Assembly (NCBI GenBank): GCA_017882585.1
Contig: JADGPF010000078.1
Coordinates: 1-64,000 of the forward strand
Source: Thermoleophilia bacterium
GTDB taxonomy: Bacteria > Actinomycetota > Thermoleophilia > Miltoncostaeales > Miltoncostaeaceae
Direction: 5' to 3'
DNA: 64,000 nt
Positions 10,238 through 20,144 of this stretch are shown here, piece by piece. The notes under the pieces were generated by a model, which was not told the DNA's origin, ran no database searches, and saw nothing but the letters and a program-made list of their open reading frames with translations. The stretch's first letter is position 1. The number at the start of each line of letters is the position of its first letter. The translations under genes were made by a program, and so were the position numbers.

Positions 10238-11273
10238 CGGGCGACCGTAGCAGTCCTGCCGAGCGGAACGCGGTGGCCAAACGGCGAAGTTCGTCGGCGA
10301 CGTCACCGCCCGGCTGGATTACCAGCTCGTTCACCCCGTCGACCGCCAGTGCATGCACGCGTTCGACCAGGTCGTCGGCGGTCCCGGTGACCGAGAAGCG
10401 TCGGATGTGCTCGGGAGTGATCAGCTCGCGGTCGGCCTCGTGGACGAGCTCCACGAGGTGGCCGCGATGGAGTTCCTGGTGACGCCGGTTGGCCTCGAGA
10501 TCGCGGTGGATCCGTGCCAGGTGGGCGTTCGCGCGCGCGAAGCTCCGGCTCGAGGCCGTCAAGCCGCCACGGCTGCTCGGCGAATTGGTGGAACGCGACG
10601 GCCACCACAGGGCCGACCGTGGCCTGCAGCCGCGGGGAATCCCACGGTTCGTCATCACCACGGACCGCGCCAACGGCGTGCACCGCGAGCGGGATGTCGT
10701 TCCCAAGCGCCTCCCGCACGACCCCGAGACCGCCCGGAGAGAAGATCCCCGTCATGGCGCCGTCACCCGCCGCGCAAGCGAGCGCCTGTGCACGCGGGCC
10801 GCGACACGACACGTAGATTGGCACGGGCCAGGGTCCATCAGCGCCGGACACACGGATCAAGAGCACGGACGCCCCCCTTCCGCATGGGCGACCTCCCCGC
10901 CGGCGAGCAGCGTGCGCAGATCAGCGATCTCGCCCGCAAGGCGCGCGATCCGTACCGGCGGCAACGCGAGCGTGAAGCGCCCCGTGAACCCGGCCCCGAC
11001 CGCGACGGCGACCCGCCCCGGGGCCAGCGCGGCAACGGTGTTCAGCGCGCTGGCGGTCACGACCGGCGCCCGCAGGCCGGGAACGAGGACCCCCACCCCG
11101 AGGCCAATCCGCGAGGTCCGCTCAGCCGCCCGCGCCAGCGTGGCGAACACGTCGTCGTACAACAGCGGCGAGTCGTAGCACCACGCGCGGGCGAACCCGA
11201 GCTCTTCGGCAAGCCGGATGTGCAGCGGGATCTCCCGCGTCGGTGCGAAGAACGCCGAAATCTCGATGGCCAT
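10227..11273 (-). pseudogene. LLM-class flavin/F420-dependent oxidoreductase interrupted by two compensating frameshifts
   Basis: MAIEISAFFAPTREIPLHIRLAEELGFARAWCYDSPLLYDDVF in one frame, continues WPVPIYVSCRGPRAQALACAAGDG in another, then returns (ANAHLARIHRDLEANR...FSVTGTADDLVERVHALA); total span 1047 nt is divisible by 3. Confidence 0.8.
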
Positions 11274-12496
11274 CAGGCGCCGTCCCCGACCAGCTGGTCC
11301 GGCCGGATCTCCTCGATCTCGCGATACGGCAGCACCTCCCGGTACACGCGGCCGCCGACGAAGATCACCACGGCCGCGAGCGCGAGCGCCGCCGCCGAGA
11401 AGATCGCCAGCGCCTCGGTGATCCCGATCGCCTGTGAGAGGTACCCCAAGCCGATCGTCGGAATCGTGCCGGCATAAGCGCACATGTACAGGGCCGAGAT
11501 CAGCTTGCCCCGCTCAAGGATCGGCACCGAGACCCCGCAAATCGCCGTCCCGCCCTGGAGGGTCAGGCCGTTGAGCAGGCCAATCACCGCTGCCGCGACG
11601 AGCACCAGCGCGACCGAATGAACCTGCGAGGCCGTCACGACCAGCAACGAGGCGACCGCGCCGCCGCCGACGCCCCACATCACCGCCGGACGCGGGGCCA
11701 CGGACCGAGCAAACAGCGGGGTCACGCCGCCGAGCCCGAGCTCGAGGAATCCAACGAGCCCGACCACCGCCAGGTTCTTGACCCCGAGCACGGCCACCAT
11801 GTAGAGCGGCACGATCGACAGGAGGGTGGCGTCGAGGAACCCGAGGGTGAACGCGGCGGGCGCCAGAAACGTCGCAAACCCCGCCATCTGCCCGGCGGGT
11901 ACGCCCACCTGGATCCGCCACGGTCCACGCGAAGACTTGTGACGGCGAATCGTCTCGGGAGTGATCAGGAACGCGCCGAATGCGATCACCAGGAGCCCGA
12001 GGTAGATCTCGAATGGCGCGCGGATCGGCTGGCTCGAATTCTGGGCGACGACTCCGGCCATCCCGGGCCCGAGACCGAATCCCAGGCGGAAGGCAAGGCC
12101 CGCCACGATCGCCGCCCACGCCTTCTCGGCGACTCGCGCATGGTCGACGATGAAGGCCGTCCCCACGCCAAGGAACATCCCGATCGCGAGCCCCTGCAGC
12201 ACACGGCCGGCGAACAGCATCTCGACGTTCTGGGCAAACCCGAGCACGACGGACGCGAGCGTGATGCTGACCAGCGCCGGTCCCATCACCTTCTTGCGCC
12301 CTACCCGGTCCGACACCCCGCCGAAGATCAGCATCGTCGGGACGACGGTGAGCGTGTACGTCGCGAACAGGAGCGTGACCTGGCCGTTGGTGAGATGGAA
12401 ATCGGCCTGATACAACGGCAACAGCGGCGTCACGATGCTTGTGCCCATCGTGAAGATCAGCAGCGCGATCGTCGCCGTCCATGACGAGCGGGTCAT
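11273..12496 (-). CDS. MFS transporter
   Basis: 12-TM-like protein; FGGVSDRVGRKKVMG signature; start at MTRSSWTATIALLIFTMG. Confidence 0.9.
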   Translation of the reverse strand: MTRSSWTATIALLIFTMGTSIVTPLLPLYQADFHLTNGQVTLLFATYTLTVVPTMLIFGGVSDRVGRKKVMGPALVSITLASVVLGFAQNVEMLFAGRVLQGLAIGMFLGVGTAFIVDHARVAEKAWAAIVAGLAFRLGFGLGPGMAGVVAQNSSQPIRAPFEIYLGLLVIAFGAFLITPETIRRHKSSRGPWRIQVGVPAGQMAGFATFLAPAAFTLGFLDATLLSIVPLYMVAVLGVKNLAVVGLVGFLELGLGGVTPLFARSVAPRPAVMWGVGGGAVASLLVVTASQVHSVALVLVAAAVIGLLNGLTLQGGTAICGVSVPILERGKLISALYMCAYAGTIPTIGLGYLSQAIGITEALAIFSAAALALAAVVIFVGGRVYREVLPYREIEEIRPDQLVGDGA

Positions 12497-12611
12497 TGCC
12501 CTCCCTCGATTGGCGCCCCCATCCAGTCCCGCATCAAACCACGTGCCCGGTCGGGATGCGTGCGACCCGTCCACCGGCATCCGGGGTCTACACGCGCTAG
12601 CCTCGCCCACT

Positions 12612-13184
12612 GTGACCAACGAGAAACTCTGGCGCTACACGCGGCTTTCGCGGATCTGGGCACGTACGCTCGTCGTGGTCGGTGCCCTCGTATTCGCGAT
12701 CGGGTTCGCCATGCAGATCGGCGACAGTGCCGACGCCTTCGAGAGCTGGGTGATCACGGCGTTCGCAACCGTCATTCCGAGCATCCTCGTGTTCTGCTTC
12801 CTGCTGCGGGGATGGATGGGCAACGGCGGCCTGCCGAGCGCGCGCTTGGCGGACGCACCCGCCGACCCCGGCGTCGTCCGACGCAGCGAGCCGACCTCAC
12901 GGAACTGGCTGACCTGGACGCTCGCGCTGGGCACCGCCCTGCTCATCTCCAGCGTGCTGATCATGGGTTTCTTGATCGGCGTGCTTGGTGGTGGCGGAGT
13001 TGCGGAGGGTGTCGTGGCCGGCGTGCTGATCGCCTGGGGACTGGTCACCACCCAGGATGTGCGTCGCGTCGAGCGGATCGAGGCCGACCAGCATCGGGCC
13101 TACTTCGCTGCCTGCCGGCGGCCGGTGAGCGTCGGTTCGGTCCTGGTCTGGCGCCCGATGGCCACGGCCGAGCGCGGCGGATGA
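12612..13184 (+). CDS. Membrane protein of unknown function
   Basis: VTNEKLWRYTRLSRIWARTLVVVGALVFAIGFAMQI with several TM helices; GTG start just after TAGCCT. Confidence 0.65.
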   Translation: MTNEKLWRYTRLSRIWARTLVVVGALVFAIGFAMQIGDSADAFESWVITAFATVIPSILVFCFLLRGWMGNGGLPSARLADAPADPGVVRRSEPTSRNWLTWTLALGTALLISSVLIMGFLIGVLGGGGVAEGVVAGVLIAWGLVTTQDVRRVERIEADQHRAYFAACRRPVSVGSVLVWRPMATAERGG

Positions 13185-13232
13185 ACGATCAGGGCACGGT
13201 GCACGCGGACGGGCATCCCGATCCCGGACTGC

Positions 13233-13238
13233 TAGAAT
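13233..13238 (+). promoter_or_regulatory. -10-like hexamer TAGAAT upstream of trxB
   Basis: TAGAAT overlaps the AATACCC operator half-site; no clear -35. Confidence 0.5.
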
Positions 13239-13253
13239 ACCCCGCAGGGTATT
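13236..13253. promoter_or_regulatory. Candidate CsoR/CstR-family operator: AATACCC-CGCA-GGGTATT
   Basis: Perfect 7-bp inverted repeat with 4-nt spacer; resembles the TACCC(N4)GGGTA class bound by CsoR-family repressors; a CsoR-family gene lies in the same operon. Confidence 0.7.
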
Positions 13254-13255
13254 GA

Positions 13256-14230
13256 TTGATCGTTCGTATCGGGGGCAGCGTGTCACAGGTGCACAACGTC
13301 ATCATCATCGGCGGGGGGCCGGCGGGCTTGACCGCGGCGATCTATGCGGCCCGCGCAAACGTCGGCCCGGTCATCATCGAGGGCTACGCGGCCGGCGGCC
13401 AGCTGATGATCACGACCGAAGTCGAGAACTACCCGGGTTTTCCCGAAGGCATCCAAGGGCCCGAACTGATGCAGATGTTCCGGGGCCAAGCCGAACGCTT
13501 CGGCGCGAAACTCATCACCGCCGACGTCACCCGCGTCGACCTTTCGTCCCGACCGTTCGGCGTGTGGACCGACGCAGATGAACTGCGTGCGCACTCCCTG
13601 ATCATCTCGACCGGCGCATCCGCGCGCTGGCTGGGCCTCGACAGCGAGACACGCCTGCGCGGGTTTGGGGTGAGTTCGTGCGCCACCTGCGACGGGTTCT
13701 TCTTCCGTGATCGCGAGCTGGTCGTCGTCGGTGGCGGCGACACGGCCATGGAGGAGGCGCTGTTCCTCGCGCGTATCGCCTCCAAGGTGACCGTCGTCCA
13801 TCGGCGTGACGAATTTCGCGCCTCACGGATCATGGCCGACCGCGTCCTGGGTCATCCAAAGATCGCCGTCCGCTGGAATGCCGAAGTCCAGCAGGTCATC
13901 GGCGACGGCGTCGTCGACGGCGTAGAGGTGCGCGACGCGGTGACGGGCGCCGTCGAGGTCATCCCGGCCGCCGCGGTCTTCGTCGCGATCGGGCACGATC
14001 CCAATACCGAACTGTTCGTCGATGAGCTCGATCTCGACCCGTCCGGGTACATCCTCACGGACGGCACCAGGACCAGCGTCGAAGGCGTGTTCGCCTGCGG
14101 CGATGTGCAGGACACCGTGTATCGCCAGGCGATCACGGCCGCCGCGAGCGGATGTATGGCCGCAATTGACTCCGAGCGCTGGCTCGAGGCCGCACTCCAT
14201 CAAGCGTCCACATCTGGGCAGCATGCATGA
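13256..14230 (+). CDS. trxB: Thioredoxin reductase (start may be GTG at 13280)
   Basis: [20 protein letters not shown]; redox motif [15 protein letters not shown]. Confidence 0.95.
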   Translation: MIVRIGGSVSQVHNVIIIGGGPAGLTAAIYAARANVGPVIIEGYAAGGQLMITTEVENYPGFPEGIQGPELMQMFRGQAERFGAKLITADVTRVDLSSRPFGVWTDADELRAHSLIISTGASARWLGLDSETRLRGFGVSSCATCDGFFFRDRELVVVGGGDTAMEEALFLARIASKVTVVHRRDEFRASRIMADRVLGHPKIAVRWNAEVQQVIGDGVVDGVEVRDAVTGAVEVIPAAAVFVAIGHDPNTELFVDELDLDPSGYILTDGTRTSVEGVFACGDVQDTVYRQAITAAASGCMAAIDSERWLEAALHQASTSGQHA

Positions 14231-14262
14231 CATCGCCGTCGCAACGAAAGGACTGACCGCAA

Positions 14263-14586
14263 ATGGCCGACGTGCTCGAAATCACCGCAGATAACTTCCA
14301 GGCAGTCGTGCTGGAGAGCGAGCGCCCCGTGCTCGTGGACTTCTGGGCCGAGTGGTGCGGTCCGTGCCGGATCATCGCCCCCGTTGTCGAGCAGATCGCA
14401 AGTGAGCGGGCGGACAGCCTGGTCGTCGGCAAGCTCGACGTGGACAAGCATGGCCCGATCGCCGCCCGCTACGGCGTTCAGGGGATTCCCTTCCTCGGCC
14501 TGTTCGAGCATGGGAAGCTGACCCGACAGGCGGTCGGCGCGATGCCCAAGGCACAGCTCGAAAAGCAGCTCGGCCTGGCGAGCTAG
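14263..14586 (+). CDS. trxA: Thioredoxin
   Basis: VLVDFWAEWCGPCRIIAPVVEQIA. Confidence 0.97.
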   Translation: MADVLEITADNFQAVVLESERPVLVDFWAEWCGPCRIIAPVVEQIASERADSLVVGKLDVDKHGPIAARYGVQGIPFLGLFEHGKLTRQAVGAMPKAQLEKQLGLAS

Positions 14587-14603
14587 GACCGAAGGAGCAG
14601 CAC

Positions 14604-14834
14604 ATGCCGACCTATGACCTTGCGTGCACCGCGTGTGACACCAACTTCGAGCGGTACCGCCAGGGGTTCCTGCGCGACGAAGACCGCGTGTGCCCGGACT
14701 GCGGATCGCACGACATCACCCAGCGGTTCACCGGCTTCGTCATGACGCGCCCGGCGCGTGCCGACGCGGCCCCGACGGTAACCAGCTTCGGTGGCGGGTG
14801 CTGCGGGGGATCCTGCGGCTGCGGCGGCCACTGA
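14604..14834 (+). CDS. FmdB-family zinc ribbon protein with Gly/Cys-rich tail
   Basis: MPTYDLACTACDTNFERYRQG...CPDCGSHDITQRF; C-terminus FGGGCCGGSCGCGGH. Confidence 0.85.
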   Translation: MPTYDLACTACDTNFERYRQGFLRDEDRVCPDCGSHDITQRFTGFVMTRPARADAAPTVTSFGGGCCGGSCGCGGH

Positions 14835-15115
14835 TGGCAACCGCTCCCGCACCGACGACCCGGGAGCAGCTCCTGGTGCGGCTCCGGCGTGCCGAGGGTC
14901 AGCTGCGGGGTGTCCAACGCATGCTCGAGGAGGACGCCGACTGCCGGGAAGTCCTCACGCAGCTCTCCGCCGTCAAGGCCGCCCTCGACCAGGTTGGGCT
15001 GCATCTGATCACCGATCAGATGCGAGCCTGTGTCGCGGATGGCCAGGGCGATTGCGTCCAGCAATTCGAGGATGCCGTGGCGACATTCCTCCGGTACGCC
15101 ACGCTCGCCCGCTAG
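14834..15115 (+). CDS. CsoR/CstR-family transcriptional regulator
   Basis: LVRLRRAEGQLRGVQRMLEEDADCREVLTQLSAVKAALDQVGLHLITDQMRACV. Confidence 0.93.
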   Translation: MATAPAPTTREQLLVRLRRAEGQLRGVQRMLEEDADCREVLTQLSAVKAALDQVGLHLITDQMRACVADGQGDCVQQFEDAVATFLRYATLAR

Positions 15116-15798
15116 ATCCAATCCGACAGGTCGTCCAGTGTGACGACGCGCGAGCCGCGGTCCGGATACCGCCCCTCGCGGTCGATCAGCACGCTGCGAA
15201 TTCCCGCGGCGTGGGCGCCGGCCATATCCCGCACCGGATCGTCGCCGCACACGACGGCGAACTCCGGCGGAACGCCGAGGCGTTCAAGCGCGGCGGCGAA
15301 GATGCGCGGATCCGGCTTTGCGACACCGACGACCGCACTGACGACAACCTCTTCGATCCACGCGCCCACGCCCAACCGGTCAAGGTGCTCGGCGAGCGTG
15401 CAGTCCCAGTCGCTGACCACCGCGATCCGCATGGACCGGTTACGCAGCCTCCGCAACAGCGGCAGCGCATCGGGAAACACCTCGAACTGCAGCGCGTCAA
15501 CCAAAAGTTGAGTCAGTTCGGGTACCGGTGGCGCGAGCTCGAGACCGTTGGCCAAAACCCCCGCACATGCGGCGCGGAGTCGCCGCACCGCGGCCGGCGT
15601 TCCTCCCTCGAGATGATGCCGTCGGTAGTACGCGATCTCATCCCGCATCGCCGCCGCCACCCGCTCCTCGGAGTTCGGGTATCCGGCGCATGCGAGCGCG
15701 CGGGCCAAGTCGGGCACCGGGGGCACCAGGCGCACCAGCGTTCCCATCGCGTCGAGCAGCAGCGCACGCGTGCCTTCGGGATTAGGGAGGGCTGACAT
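15112..15798 (-). CDS. HAD-superfamily hydrolase
   Basis: LLDAMGTLV; VVSDWD; GVAKPDPRIF; VVCGDDPVRDMAGAHAAG. Confidence 0.88.
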   Translation of the reverse strand: MSALPNPEGTRALLLDAMGTLVRLVPPVPDLARALACAGYPNSEERVAAAMRDEIAYYRRHHLEGGTPAAVRRLRAACAGVLANGLELAPPVPELTQLLVDALQFEVFPDALPLLRRLRNRSMRIAVVSDWDCTLAEHLDRLGVGAWIEEVVVSAVVGVAKPDPRIFAAALERLGVPPEFAVVCGDDPVRDMAGAHAAGIRSVLIDREGRYPDRGSRVVTLDDLSDWI

Positions 15799-15834
15799 CC
15801 GGGTCTATACTGCCGCGCGCAACAAGGAAGGTCG

Positions 15835-16320
15835 ATGACAACACGACGCCTAGGCCGGAGATGGCTCCTCGGGGCAGCTGTTCTGGGTGCCGTGTGCCTG
15901 ATCTGGGTACCGGCACTGATCGCGATTCCGTACACGCAGGGTCCCGGAGCGGCGCACGACGTCTGGAAACGACCCGATCAAGGCTGGGAATTCATCGTTG
16001 ACGCAATCACCGAGTCGCGAAACACGCAGCTGGGCACATCGCAGGCCGCCCTGCAGCGCGCCCAGGAGCTCTGGGCGGGACCCCCGGCGACCGCGGTGAG
16101 CGTCACCCTGACATGGACCAACGGGCCGTTCCTCGTGCCGGTTCCGCCGGGAGGCCGGCGCCCGGCGTGGAATAACGTGCGTGCAACCCCGACGGCGGCG
16201 CTCGAGTGGATCGTCGACGGTCATGTCAACTCCGGTCCGGCCCAGATGATCGGCATGCTCGACTACACGCACGGCCGCGCTACATGGGATATCCGCAATC
16301 GCGTGAGCGTCGCCTCATGA
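15835..16320 (+). CDS. Membrane-anchored hypothetical protein
   Basis: N-terminal TM segment WLLGAAVLGAVCLIWVPALIAI; preceded by AAGGAAGG and TATACT. Confidence 0.6.
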   Translation: MTTRRLGRRWLLGAAVLGAVCLIWVPALIAIPYTQGPGAAHDVWKRPDQGWEFIVDAITESRNTQLGTSQAALQRAQELWAGPPATAVSVTLTWTNGPFLVPVPPGGRRPAWNNVRATPTAALEWIVDGHVNSGPAQMIGMLDYTHGRATWDIRNRVSVAS

Positions 16321-18449
16321 CCTACCTCCAGGCGAAGCGGCTCCGCAAGAAGCGTCGCCGCCAACAGCGCCGCACGGCGCGCCTGCGCGTCACGCTGCTT
16401 GTGGTCCTTGGGCTGATCGGCGGCATCGTGGTGCTCGGCGGGCTCGCCTTGAACCGCGAGATCCGCACGGTGGCCCAGGAGACCGCGCGCCTGAACATCA
16501 AGACCCTTGGCCAGAACACCGCGATCTACGACCGCTACGGACACCTGCTCGGTATCGTGGCCGGCGAGCAGAACCGCACGATCGTCGCAAGTTCCCAGAT
16601 CCCGCCGGATCTCAAGCAGGCGACGATCGCCATCGAGGACAAGCGGTTCTACCAGCATCACGGCATCGACTATGTGCGTCTCGCCGGTGCCGCGTTCCAC
16701 GACGTCGTGGGCGCCGGCGGACTGCAGGGCGCCTCGACGATCACCATGCAGCTGATGAAGGTCCTGGCGCTCAACGGAACCGACCAGTCGCTCAACGGCA
16801 AGCTCAAAGAGGCCTACCTGGCGGTGCAGTACGAGAAGTCGCACACCAAGGACCAGATCCTCACCAATTACCTCAACAGCGTGTTCTACGGCCACAACGC
16901 GGTGGGCGTTGAAGCGGCATCGCTGACCTACTTCAACCGGAACGTCAAGGACATCAGCCTGGCCCAGGCCGCACTGCTCGCCGGACTTCCGCAGGCGCCG
17001 ACCGAGTACGACCCGTTCCGAAACGGACAGGTCGCCCGCCAACGCCGCAACGAGGTCCTCCAGCAGATGGCGGACCAGGGCTTTATCTCCCAGCAGACCG
17101 CCGCTCACGCCGAACTGGCCGGGCTTGGCCTGAACCCCGGCAACGCGTACAGCGCGGTGCCGAAAGAAGGCTACTTCTTCCAGTACGTCAAGCAGAACCT
17201 CGAACGGACCTACGGCCAGGCCCGCCTGGCCGACCAGGGACTGAAGGTCTATACGACCATCGACCCGAACCTCGACGCGCAGGCCAAGTCGGCGATCAAC
17301 CAGGTCCTCGGTCAGCCGAGCGATCCCGAGGCGGCAGTCGTGATGATCGACTCACGCACGGGCGCGATTCGCGCGATGCAATCGACCCAGTCGTTCAGCA
17401 TCGACAACCAGTTCAACTTCGTCACTCAGGCGCTCAGGCAGCCCGGCTCGACATTCAAGCCATTCGTGCTGACCACCGCGGTCAACCGGGGCATCAACCC
17501 GTACACGACGGACTACACGTCCAGGCCGCTCAACTTCGTCTCCCCGATCTGGGGCCCGATCGCCGTCCAGACCTACAGCAACTCCTACCCGGGCCGGATC
17601 AGCATCCTCAACGCCACGCTGCAGTCGGACAACTCGGTCTACACGCAGATGACGCTCGACCTCGGACCGCAGGCCGTCGTCAACACCGCCTACCTGATGG
17701 GGATCCCCCGCGCCCGCGGCCTTCCGGTGTACCCCTCGGTCGGCCTCGGCTCCGGCGTCGTGACGCCCCTGGACATGGCGACCGCGTACAGCGCTCTGTC
17801 CAACCAGGGCAAACACGTGGTCCCGCTGTCGGTGACCAAGATCGTGCCGCCGACCGGCCCCGTTGTCCTCAGCAGGCCCGTCCTGCGCCGCGTGCTGTCG
17901 GACGGCGTGGCCTACGAGGTCACCAAGGTCCTGCACGAAAACGTCTTGGCGGGTACGGGTACGGCTGCCAACATCGCCCCCAGCATCGCCGGCAAGACCG
18001 GCACGACCAACAACTACGTCGACGCCTGGTTCATGGGCTACACCCCGTGCTACGTGACTGCCGTCTGGATGGGGTACCCGAACGCGAGCGGGGCACCCCG
18101 GTACATGACCGACGTCCACGGCATCCAGGTCACCGGCGGAAGTTTCCCGGCGCGCATCTGGGCCACGTTCATGCGCAACGTGCTCAGCAACCCCGCCTAC
18201 GCCTGCCCGATCGCGGACTACCCGCTGCCGAACAATCCCGTCGTCTGGAAGCCGTTCTCAAGCGCGTTCACCCAGTACGTGGCCCCTCCGACGAAGACCA
18301 GCACGTCGACCTCGACGACCGGCACCACGACAACCGCGCCGGGCAAGAAGCCCCATACCACCCCGACGACGCCTAAACCGCCGCCAACGACCACTCCGAC
18401 GACAAAGCCGTCGACCGGGACCGGCCCGGGCGCGACACCGCCCGGCTGA
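16317..18449 (+). CDS. Class A penicillin-binding protein (PBP1A-like)
   Basis: Glycosyltransferase domain EDKRFYQHHGIDYVRLAGA; transpeptidase STFK, SDN, KTGTT motifs; Thr/Pro-rich C-terminal tail. Confidence 0.96.
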   Translation: MTYLQAKRLRKKRRRQQRRTARLRVTLLVVLGLIGGIVVLGGLALNREIRTVAQETARLNIKTLGQNTAIYDRYGHLLGIVAGEQNRTIVASSQIPPDLKQATIAIEDKRFYQHHGIDYVRLAGAAFHDVVGAGGLQGASTITMQLMKVLALNGTDQSLNGKLKEAYLAVQYEKSHTKDQILTNYLNSVFYGHNAVGVEAASLTYFNRNVKDISLAQAALLAGLPQAPTEYDPFRNGQVARQRRNEVLQQMADQGFISQQTAAHAELAGLGLNPGNAYSAVPKEGYFFQYVKQNLERTYGQARLADQGLKVYTTIDPNLDAQAKSAINQVLGQPSDPEAAVVMIDSRTGAIRAMQSTQSFSIDNQFNFVTQALRQPGSTFKPFVLTTAVNRGINPYTTDYTSRPLNFVSPIWGPIAVQTYSNSYPGRISILNATLQSDNSVYTQMTLDLGPQAVVNTAYLMGIPRARGLPVYPSVGLGSGVVTPLDMATAYSALSNQGKHVVPLSVTKIVPPTGPVVLSRPVLRRVLSDGVAYEVTKVLHENVLAGTGTAANIAPSIAGKTGTTNNYVDAWFMGYTPCYVTAVWMGYPNASGAPRYMTDVHGIQVTGGSFPARIWATFMRNVLSNPAYACPIADYPLPNNPVVWKPFSSAFTQYVAPPTKTSTSTSTTGTTTTAPGKKPHTTPTTPKPPPTTTPTTKPSTGTGPGATPPG

Positions 18450-18455
18450 TCACGG

Positions 18456-20126
18456 ATGGCTCGCGCCGTGAGCCTGCAGCCCGTGCGTGAGTGGGATCTG
18501 CGCGTCGAACGGATCACCCGGCCCCTGATCATGGGGATCGTCGCGGGGGTCCTCGGCTTGTGCCTGTTCGCGTTCGGACCGCCGGGCGGCGACGCCGCCA
18601 CGCACCTCTACCAGACCCAGCTGGTGAGCCGCGGCGGACTCCAGTTCTGGGACAACCTCTGGTACTCGGGGCGCTACAGCCTCGTCAACTACACCGTCCT
18701 GTACTACCCGCTCGCGGTTGCCGTCGGGCAGGCGATCGTGGTCGCCACGTCGGTTGGGGTGGCCGCCGGCGCATTTGCGCGCCTGGTCCGTACCGCGTGG
18801 CCTCCGATCGCCACGGCGCCGGTCGTCGTCGCCACACTGGTGTTTCCGCTCTCGGTGATCGCCGGCGTCTATCCGTTCCTGCTGGGCCTGGCCCTCGGCC
18901 TTGCGATGCTCGCGGCCGTCCAGGCCCATCGGATCTGGGTCGCCTCGATCCTCGCCGTGCTCGCCGTGGCCGGGCACGTCCTCGCCTTCGGATTCGTGGG
19001 ACTGTTTCTGGTCGCATGGGCCCTCGCCGACCGCACCTGGGTGCACGATCGCGCCTATCGGGCGTTCGCGATCGTGATCGTCGCGATCGGGGTCATCCAG
19101 CTCCTGCTCATGCGTGCCTTCTCGCTGCCCGGTGGCCGCTATCTGTTCGACCCCAAGGATCTGGCGGCCATTCTGGTGTTCTGCGCCGCGGGCGCGGCGC
19201 TGTCGTACCGGCAACCAACGATGCGTGGGATGTGGAACTTCTTCTGGCTGTTCGCGCTGGTCGCACTGATCGACTTCGCACTCCCCAACCCAGTCGGTGG
19301 CAACCTGGTGCGGTTGGTCGCGCTCGCCGGACTTCCGCTGCTGCTGATCCCGCTGGGCGCGCACGCGTACCGCCCCCGCTGGGTCGCCGCTGCCTGCATC
19401 GTGCTCATCGCGGCCTGGCAAGGGATCTCGCCCGTCACCGAGTGGCAGGCCTCTGCTGCGTCGCCGGGTCAGAACGCCGCGTTCTGGGCACCTGCGTTGG
19501 CCTTCTTGAAGGCCCATCAGGATCCGGACTACCGGGTCGAGGTGGTGCAGTCGAAACGATACTGGGAGGCGTACTACATCGCCGGTAACGGCTACGCGAT
19601 GGCCCGCGGCTGGTACCGGCAGGACGACTACCCGACCAACGCCGTGCTCTACAACAACCCGACGCCGACCAGCTACCGGGCGTGGCTGCGGGCTGTCGGT
19701 GTCCACTACGTGCTGTTGCAGTCCGGGACCCTCGACTTCACCTCCGACGCAGAGGCGGCGCTCCTGCGCAGCGGACGGTCCGGACTGCGCCCGGTCGCGC
19801 ACGCCGGCGCCTGGACGATCTACGCGCTGGACAACCCGACGCCGATCGTGACGCCGTCCACAGCGGCGCGCATCACGGGCATCACCCCCACATCGATCAC
19901 GATCCAAGCCAACCGTCCCGCGGTGCTCACGCTGCGGATCCACGACACGCCGTACTGGACGGTCGCCGGCCCCGGCAGCTCGGCGTGCGTTGCGGCGGGC
20001 ACCGCACAAACGACCACCGTCGTGATGCGACGGCCGGGTGCCGCCGAGCTGCGGTTCCGGATCGCGCCCGCAAGTGTGCTCCAGGCGCTCACGGGCGCGA
20101 CCACCTCATGCCCGTCGGCACCCTAG
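18456..20126 (+). CDS. Polytopic membrane protein, glycosyltransferase-like
   Basis: Multiple TM helices followed by an extracytoplasmic C-terminal domain; adjacent to other polyprenyl-sugar genes. Confidence 0.6.
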   Translation: MARAVSLQPVREWDLRVERITRPLIMGIVAGVLGLCLFAFGPPGGDAATHLYQTQLVSRGGLQFWDNLWYSGRYSLVNYTVLYYPLAVAVGQAIVVATSVGVAAGAFARLVRTAWPPIATAPVVVATLVFPLSVIAGVYPFLLGLALGLAMLAAVQAHRIWVASILAVLAVAGHVLAFGFVGLFLVAWALADRTWVHDRAYRAFAIVIVAIGVIQLLLMRAFSLPGGRYLFDPKDLAAILVFCAAGAALSYRQPTMRGMWNFFWLFALVALIDFALPNPVGGNLVRLVALAGLPLLLIPLGAHAYRPRWVAAACIVLIAAWQGISPVTEWQASAASPGQNAAFWAPALAFLKAHQDPDYRVEVVQSKRYWEAYYIAGNGYAMARGWYRQDDYPTNAVLYNNPTPTSYRAWLRAVGVHYVLLQSGTLDFTSDAEAALLRSGRSGLRPVAHAGAWTIYALDNPTPIVTPSTAARITGITPTSITIQANRPAVLTLRIHDTPYWTVAGPGSSACVAAGTAQTTTVVMRRPGAAELRFRIAPASVLQALTGATTSCPSAP

Positions 20127-20144
20127 GGCACCGTCCACGGCGCG

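Noticed and set aside
18290-18449. Low-complexity Thr/Pro repeat at the PBP C-terminus
   Set aside because: Common wall-spanning or disordered tail of actinobacterial-type PBPs.
18450-20009. 519-aa minus-strand ORF
   Set aside because: Antisense to the polytopic membrane protein; composition typical of an antisense shadow of hydrophobic codons.
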